Assembly (NCBI RefSeq): GCF_009363755.1
Contig: NZ_CP045417.1
Coordinates: forward strand, 496,001 to 560,000
DNA length: 64,000 bases
Direction of reading: 5' to 3'
From: Halomonas sp. THAF5a
Lineage (GTDB): Bacteria; Pseudomonadota; Gammaproteobacteria; Pseudomonadales; Halomonadaceae
The position numbers were made by a program, and so were the translations under genes. The notes beneath the pieces are model-generated. The model was not told the DNA's origin, made no database searches, and worked only from the letters and a program-made list of their open reading frames with translations. Positions 60,339 through 64,000 of this stretch are shown here, one piece after another; positions within the stretch are counted from its first letter, which is position 1; each line of letters starts with the position of its first letter.

Positions 60339-61652
60339 TTGGATACTCGTTTCCCCTTCGTCGACTGGTTTCGCAACTCCTCGCCCTACATCAACGCCCA
60401 TCGGGGACGCACCTTCGTCATCCTGATCGAGGGGGAGGCCATGGCGAGCGGCCGAGGCGAGCAGCTGATCCAGGACCTGGCGCTGCTGCACACCCTGGGC
60501 GTGCGGCTGGTGGTGGTGTTCGGCATTCGTCCCCAGGTGCAGCAGGCCCTCGACGAGGACGGCATCGTGCCGACCCGCCATCGCGGGCGCTGGGTGGCCG
60601 ACGAGGCGATCATGGCGCGGGTCGAGCGTATCGCCGCCGAGCAGCGGCTGTGGCTCGAGGCGCGACTCTCCCCCGGGCTGCCCAATACGCCCCTGCACGG
60701 CATCGAGATGACCGTGGTCTCCGGCAACCTGGTGATGGCCAAGCCGCTGGGGGTGCGCGACGGCGTCGACTTCGATCGCAGCGGCGAGGTGCGCCGGGTG
60801 CGCGACCGGGCGGTCGAGGGCCTGCTCGAGCGCGGCGCGCTGGTGGTGCTGCCGCCGCTGGGCTTCTCCAGTACCGGCGAGGTCTTCGACCTGGACGCCG
60901 CCGAGGTGGCGCACCATGCCGCCACGGCGCTCGGCGCCGACAAGCTGATCCTGCTCGGCGAGGCCTGCGGTCTGGTCGATGCCGGTGGCCGGCTGCAGCG
61001 CCAGCTGACCCCGGCGGAGGCCGCGCCGCTGCTGCGCCAGGCGGATCCCGCCAGCGAGCTGGCCCGCCACCTGGGCGCCGCCTGTGCGGCGGCGCGCCAC
61101 GGGGTCGCCCGCACCCACCTGCTCTCCTGGCACGATCACGATGCCCTGCTCGGTGAGCTGTTCACCCGCGACGGCGTCGGCACCATGATCACCGAGCACC
61201 GCTACGAGCAGCTGCGCCCCGCGGAGCTCGGCGACATCGGCGGGCTGCTGGAGCTGCTCGAGCCGCTGGAGTCCCGGGGCATGCTGGTGCCGCGCTCCCG
61301 CGAGCGGCTGGAGTACGAGATCGACGACTACCTGGTGATCGACCGCGACGGCATGATCATCGGCTGCGCCGCCCTGCACGCCTTCGACGAGGCGGAGATG
61401 GGCGAGCTGGCCTGCGTGGCCGTGCACGACGACTACCGGGGCGGCGCCCGCGGCGAGCGCCTGCTCGCCGAGATCGAGCGCCGCGCCCGCCGCCTCGGGC
61501 TCTCGTCGCTGTTCGCCCTGACCACCCATACCACCCACTGGTTCTTCGAGCACGACTTCCGCCTGGCCGACATCGAGGCGCTGCCCACCCTGCGTCGCGA
61601 CACCTACAACCACGCCCGCAAGTCCAAGATCCTGATCAAGACCCTCGCCTGA
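60339..61652 (+). CDS. argA: N-acetylglutamate synthase
   Basis: First step of arginine synthesis: acetyl-CoA plus glutamate. 437 residues: an N-terminal amino-acid-kinase-like regulatory domain (about 20-290) that binds arginine, and a C-terminal GNAT acetyltransferase domain (about 290-437, with CVAVHDDYRGGARGERLLAE, the acetyl-CoA loop split here as VHDDYRGGARG). The start is TTG at 60339 with GGAG seven bases upstream; it gives DWFRNSSPYINAHRGRTFV as in pseudomonads. Confidence 0.94.
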   Translation: MDTRFPFVDWFRNSSPYINAHRGRTFVILIEGEAMASGRGEQLIQDLALLHTLGVRLVVVFGIRPQVQQALDEDGIVPTRHRGRWVADEAIMARVERIAAEQRLWLEARLSPGLPNTPLHGIEMTVVSGNLVMAKPLGVRDGVDFDRSGEVRRVRDRAVEGLLERGALVVLPPLGFSSTGEVFDLDAAEVAHHAATALGADKLILLGEACGLVDAGGRLQRQLTPAEAAPLLRQADPASELARHLGAACAAARHGVARTHLLSWHDHDALLGELFTRDGVGTMITEHRYEQLRPAELGDIGGLLELLEPLESRGMLVPRSRERLEYEIDDYLVIDRDGMIIGCAALHAFDEAEMGELACVAVHDDYRGGARGERLLAEIERRARRLGLSSLFALTTHTTHWFFEHDFRLADIEALPTLRRDTYNHARKSKILIKTLA

Positions 61653-61735
61653 GCGACCGGGCTGTCGCCGGACGGCGTCGCCCGGCGCCGTAGCGTCTCC
61701 GCTGGGTAACGCCGCAACCCTCTGATAATAAGTGA

Positions 61736-61776
61736 CTTTCGCGAAGCGACGCGAAAGGCGTCGCCATCTGGCGACG
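61736..61776. promoter_or_regulatory. Two adjacent inverted repeats
   Basis: CTTTCGCG-N6-CGCGAAAG (61736-61757) and CGTCGCC-ATCT-GGCGACG (61759-61776), both perfect. They lie about 110-150 bases before the sigma-54-like element, where enhancer sites would sit. They may instead form hairpins behind argA; no T-run follows. Confidence 0.45.
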
Positions 61777-61850
61777 AAATCCTCCGCGCTTACCCCCGGT
61801 TTTCCCCGTTGGGGCCTCCTGCGTTCGCCCATGCCGTTTTATGGTCTTTC

Positions 61851-61863
61851 CAAGTTATTGATT
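61851..61863 (-). promoter_or_regulatory. IHF-binding site candidate
   Basis: On the minus strand AATCAATAACTTG fits the IHF consensus WATCAANNNNTTR exactly, in an AT-rich patch, 22 bases before the -24 element. Confidence 0.6.
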
Positions 61864-61884
61864 TAAATGGGTTGCCAGTGTTTC

Positions 61885-61900
61885 TGGCATGTCCCTGGCA
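61885..61900 (+). promoter_or_regulatory. Sigma-54 promoter candidate
   Basis: TGGCAT-GTCCC-TGGCA keeps the invariant GG and GC with ten bases between them; one base differs from TTGCA at the -12 element. An IHF site and dyads upstream complete a typical sigma-54 control region. Predicted start near 61911. Confidence 0.55.
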
Positions 61901-61910
61901 ATAGGTTGGG

Positions 61911-62366
61911 TGAGCAAGGGAAGCGGATCATACGGCTCGATCCGTTTTCCGGTTGCCGAGGGGGCGCCGCGTCATCACTACCCTGTGCGCCCGGCCTCCC
62001 GAACGCGACCAGTGTCTGCTCCAAGCGATGTGTGACTTTAGGTTGCGATGAGACGGTACCGCCGAGAGGCAAGGATCGGTATCGAGAGGGCAAGGATGCC
62101 CTGGCAAGGATGCCTCTCCCCCGTCAGGGGGAATCGAATCGCGCGGCATCGCCCTCGTGGCGCTGCCGCCAGGCACGAGGCGGGGTGGCCGGTCGGCCGC
62201 CCGCATGAGAATGACCGGCCCCTGGTGGCAGACGGCGTTCCCATGGCTTCGAGGGCCCTCTGGCCCATGGTGAGCTCAGCGATGGACGGACCAGGTCGTC
62301 GATCGGTGGTCTCGCCAGACCCTTCAGTTCCCTGCGTATTGGGCCGGCCTAGCCGGCCCTTTTTTT
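61911..62366 (+). ncRNA. Candidate sigma-54-dependent small RNA upstream of the kinase gene
   Basis: Bounded by the promoter candidate and a strong terminator. It holds three direct repeats GGCAAGGAT (near 62069, 62089 and 62103). Two fold with AGGA in the loop: GGGCA-AGGA-TGCCC at 62088-62101 and GGCA-AGGA-TGCC at 62103-62114. An outer stem GAGAGGCA/TGCCTCTC encloses them. More stems follow, for example 8-bp GGCCGGTC/GACCGGCC arms. In E. coli the sigma-54-driven sRNA GlmY lies at the same place before glrK, but I see no clear GlmY sequence. The GGA loops suggest CsrA binding. A 5' leader of the kinase is the alternative. Confidence 0.5.
62341..62366 (+). terminator. Terminator before the kinase gene
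   Basis: GGGCCGGC and GCCGGCCC around CTA, then T7. It lies 105 bases upstream of the kinase start, so it ends a transcript that begins inside the noncoding region or in argA. Confidence 0.88.
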
Positions 62367-62471
62367 CGCCTGCGGGTGAGGCCTGCGATCGCGAGGTGGC
62401 CGGCCGATCTCTGGTATCCTAAGGGATGAACGATGGTGGTTCCCTTTACTCTCCTGCAAAGAACGCTCTTC

Positions 62472-63977
62472 ATGACCACAGCCGTTACGCGCCGCTGGCG
62501 TCCGCGCTCGCTGTTACAGCTGGTGCTGCTGGCCTTCCTGGTGGTGATGCTGCCGCTGGCGGTGCTGATGATCCAGGCCGGTCAGGCGCTCTCCGAGCTC
62601 TCGCGGCTGGCCGACCAGAGTGCCCGCCAGGCGGTGGACGAGACGCGGCGCGCCCGCTCGCTGGGTGCCCTGGCCCTGGAGATGGAGCGCGGTGCCCGCC
62701 AGTACGCGGTGGTCGAGCAGGAGGGGCTGCTGGAGATCTTCGACGAGCGCCTCAGCGAGTTCCGGCAGCTGCTGGCCCAGCAGCGCCAGCTGCTGCCCGA
62801 TGACCCCAACGTGGCGGCGCTGGAGCGGGCGCTGGACGACCTCGCCGAGCTGCCCGACCTGCCGCTGGAGGCGTTCAAGGCGCGGCTCGACGACTTCCTG
62901 CCCTTCGCCCGGCATACCGAGGCGATGCGCCAGGCCACCAACCGCCGGATCGATGAGCGCATCGACACCATCAGCGAGCGCGCCGAGGGCGTGCAGATCC
63001 GCCTCTGGTGGCAGACCGCGGCGCTGGTCTCTGCGAGCCTGGTGCTGATGCTGCTGTTCACCCGGCTGATCATCCAGCCGATCCGCCAGCTCGAGCGGCG
63101 CATTCTCGGCATCGGCAGCCTGGGCGGCGACACCGAGCGCCACCATCGGCCCCTCAAGGGGCCGGCGGAGCTGGTCACCCTCGGCGAGCGCCTGGACTGG
63201 CTGGCCTCCCGGCTCGACGACCTGGAGGCCCAGAAGCAGCAGTTCCTGCGCCACATGTCCCATGAGCTCAAGACGCCGCTGGCCAGCGTGCGGGAGGGCT
63301 CGTCGCTGCTCGCCGACGGCGTGGCCGGCGAGGTCACGCCGCGCCAGCGCGAGATCCTCGATCTGATCGACACCAGTGGGCGCGAGCTGCAGCAGCTGAT
63401 CGAGCAGCTGCTCGACTACAACCTGCTCAAGCACAGCCGCCAGCTCGATATCGTCCGGCTGGACGTCGCCACCGTGGTCAAGGAGGTGCTGGCCAAGCAC
63501 CGCCTGGCGCTCGACAACAAGGAGATGCGGGTCAGCTGCTTCCACGGCCCGCTGACCTGGGCGCTCGACGGCACCGCCACCGCCCGGGTGCTCGACAACC
63601 TGATCTCCAACGCCGTGGCCTACGGCGAGGATGGCGGCGAGCTCGAGATCCGCGCCCGCGCGCTGCCGGACCGCCTGGTGATCGAGGTCGCCAACAGCGG
63701 CGAGCCGATCGCCGAGGAGGATCGCGGCCGGCTCTTCGACGCCTTCTACCAGGGCCGAGTGCGCCGCAAGGGCCCGCTCAAGGGCTCCGGCATCGGCCTC
63801 TCGGTGGCCGCCGACTGCGCTCGCCTCCAGGAGGGGCAACTCGAGCTGGTCGACGACCCGCGGCTGGCGGTGTGCTTCCGGCTCACCCTGCCCTGGCCGA
63901 CCCCGTCGCCCGACTCGGGCGACCCGACCTCGCAACCCGCCCTGGCGGATGACGATGCTACCAAGGACCTGTCATGA
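62472..63977 (+). CDS. glrK: Sensor histidine kinase of the GlrK/QseE type
   Basis: 501 residues from the chosen ATG (62433 would add 13 residues). The N-terminus TRRWRPRSLLQLVLLAF parallels E. coli GlrK, which favours 62472. Two transmembrane helices (about 15-36 and 180-200) flank a helical periplasmic sensor. HAMP, HisKA with the phosphorylated His in HMSHELKTP (His264) and an HATPase domain (DNLISNAVAYGEDG, GSGIGLSVAADCARLQ) follow. In E. coli GlrK pairs with GlrR, a sigma-54 activator, with the lipoprotein gene yfhG between them. The next gene overlaps the stop here. Confidence in the subfamily is moderate. Confidence 0.82.
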   Translation: MTTAVTRRWRPRSLLQLVLLAFLVVMLPLAVLMIQAGQALSELSRLADQSARQAVDETRRARSLGALALEMERGARQYAVVEQEGLLEIFDERLSEFRQLLAQQRQLLPDDPNVAALERALDDLAELPDLPLEAFKARLDDFLPFARHTEAMRQATNRRIDERIDTISERAEGVQIRLWWQTAALVSASLVLMLLFTRLIIQPIRQLERRILGIGSLGGDTERHHRPLKGPAELVTLGERLDWLASRLDDLEAQKQQFLRHMSHELKTPLASVREGSSLLADGVAGEVTPRQREILDLIDTSGRELQQLIEQLLDYNLLKHSRQLDIVRLDVATVVKEVLAKHRLALDNKEMRVSCFHGPLTWALDGTATARVLDNLISNAVAYGEDGGELEIRARALPDRLVIEVANSGEPIAEEDRGRLFDAFYQGRVRRKGPLKGSGIGLSVAADCARLQEGQLELVDDPRLAVCFRLTLPWPTPSPDSGDPTSQPALADDDATKDLS

Positions 63978-64000
63978 CCGTACGCCCCTGGCTGCTGTGT
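63974..64000 (+). CDS. Start of the next gene (partial, possibly yfhG/qseG-like)
   Basis: An ATG overlapping the kinase stop (ATGA) opens a frame of nine codons, MTVRPWLLC, to the window edge. A short positive and hydrophobic start ending in Cys could be a lipoprotein signal, as expected for the YfhG/QseG position, but too little is seen to decide. Confidence 0.5.

Larger units (their letters stand above)
61653..62471. other. 820-bp noncoding region between argA and the GlrK-type kinase gene
   Basis: No convincing gene is seen on either strand. In order it contains: two dyads (61736-61757 and 61759-61776), an IHF-type site (61851-61863), a sigma-54-like promoter (61885-61900), a highly structured stretch with GGA motifs (about 62064-62131), further strong stems, and a terminator (62341-62366). 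The kinase gene follows. I read this as the control region and body of a small RNA gene. Confidence 0.65.

Noticed and set aside
61911..62366. Direct identification as GlmY or GlmZ
   Set aside because: Position and promoter type agree with E. coli glmY, but I find no matching sequence element, so no gene name is given.
62048..62422. Plus-strand ORF of 124 codons in the gap before the kinase gene
   Set aside because: It crosses a strong terminator and several stems, has no ribosome site and an arginine-rich composition as expected from noncoding GC-rich DNA.

Overview
This GC-rich window reads as the chromosome of a halophilic gammaproteobacterium of the Halomonas type (order Oceanospirillales). 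This is inferred from Pseudomonas-like gene order and protein sequences, a sodium-pumping oxaloacetate decarboxylase and a likely glycine-betaine-yielding operon. No search was run, so the genus is a judgement. Almost every base belongs to housekeeping genes. The clear accessory element is one ISL3-type insertion sequence.

Layout: 1-3386 is the end of the type IV pilus operon (pilN end, pilO, pilP, pilQ), followed by aroK and aroB. 5512-11403 is glutamate synthase (gltB, gltD). 11717-15574 is pyrG-kdsA-eno. 15600-16000 holds a strong candidate CsrB/RsmZ-type regulatory RNA with a GacA-like upstream box, convergent with fdxA. Then come mutS (minus strand), pncC, recA-recX (SOS box), alaS, lysC, csrA, tRNA-Ser(GCT) and two identical tRNA-Arg(ACG) genes. 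26746-31347 holds dusC and the oadGAB sodium pump, with an ISL3 element inserted in the oadB terminator (31400-32727). yigZ and an SOS-controlled LexA-like S24 peptidase without a DNA-binding domain follow. 34077-41183 is a complete cytochrome c maturation operon, ccmABCDEFGHI. 41188-48936 carries smc, zipA, ligA and a YheU-family gene. 49047-51793 is a probable trimethylaminoethylphosphonate oxidation pair (TmpA/TmpB-like) with a divergent LysR regulator. 51851-60107 holds mnmC, a YciI-like gene, rnm, yciO, a voltage-gated potassium channel homologue, a CYTH triphosphatase, and a DUF47/Pit phosphate transporter pair. The window ends with argA, an 820-bp noncoding stretch that looks like a sigma-54-driven small RNA locus, a GlrK/QseE-type sensor kinase and the first codons of the next gene.

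A regulatory theme links distant parts of the window. csrA lies at 25.8 kb. A likely CsrA-sequestering RNA lies at 15.8 kb. A second noncoding locus at 61.9-62.4 kb carries three copies of GGCAAGGAT, two of which place AGGA in hairpin loops. SOS control is visible at recA and at the S24 peptidase. Compared with the Pseudomonas order eno-ftsB-ispD-...-nlpD-rpoS-rsmZ-fdxA-mutS-recA, the block from ftsB to rpoS is missing here, so the RNA gene and its upstream activation site lie directly behind eno.
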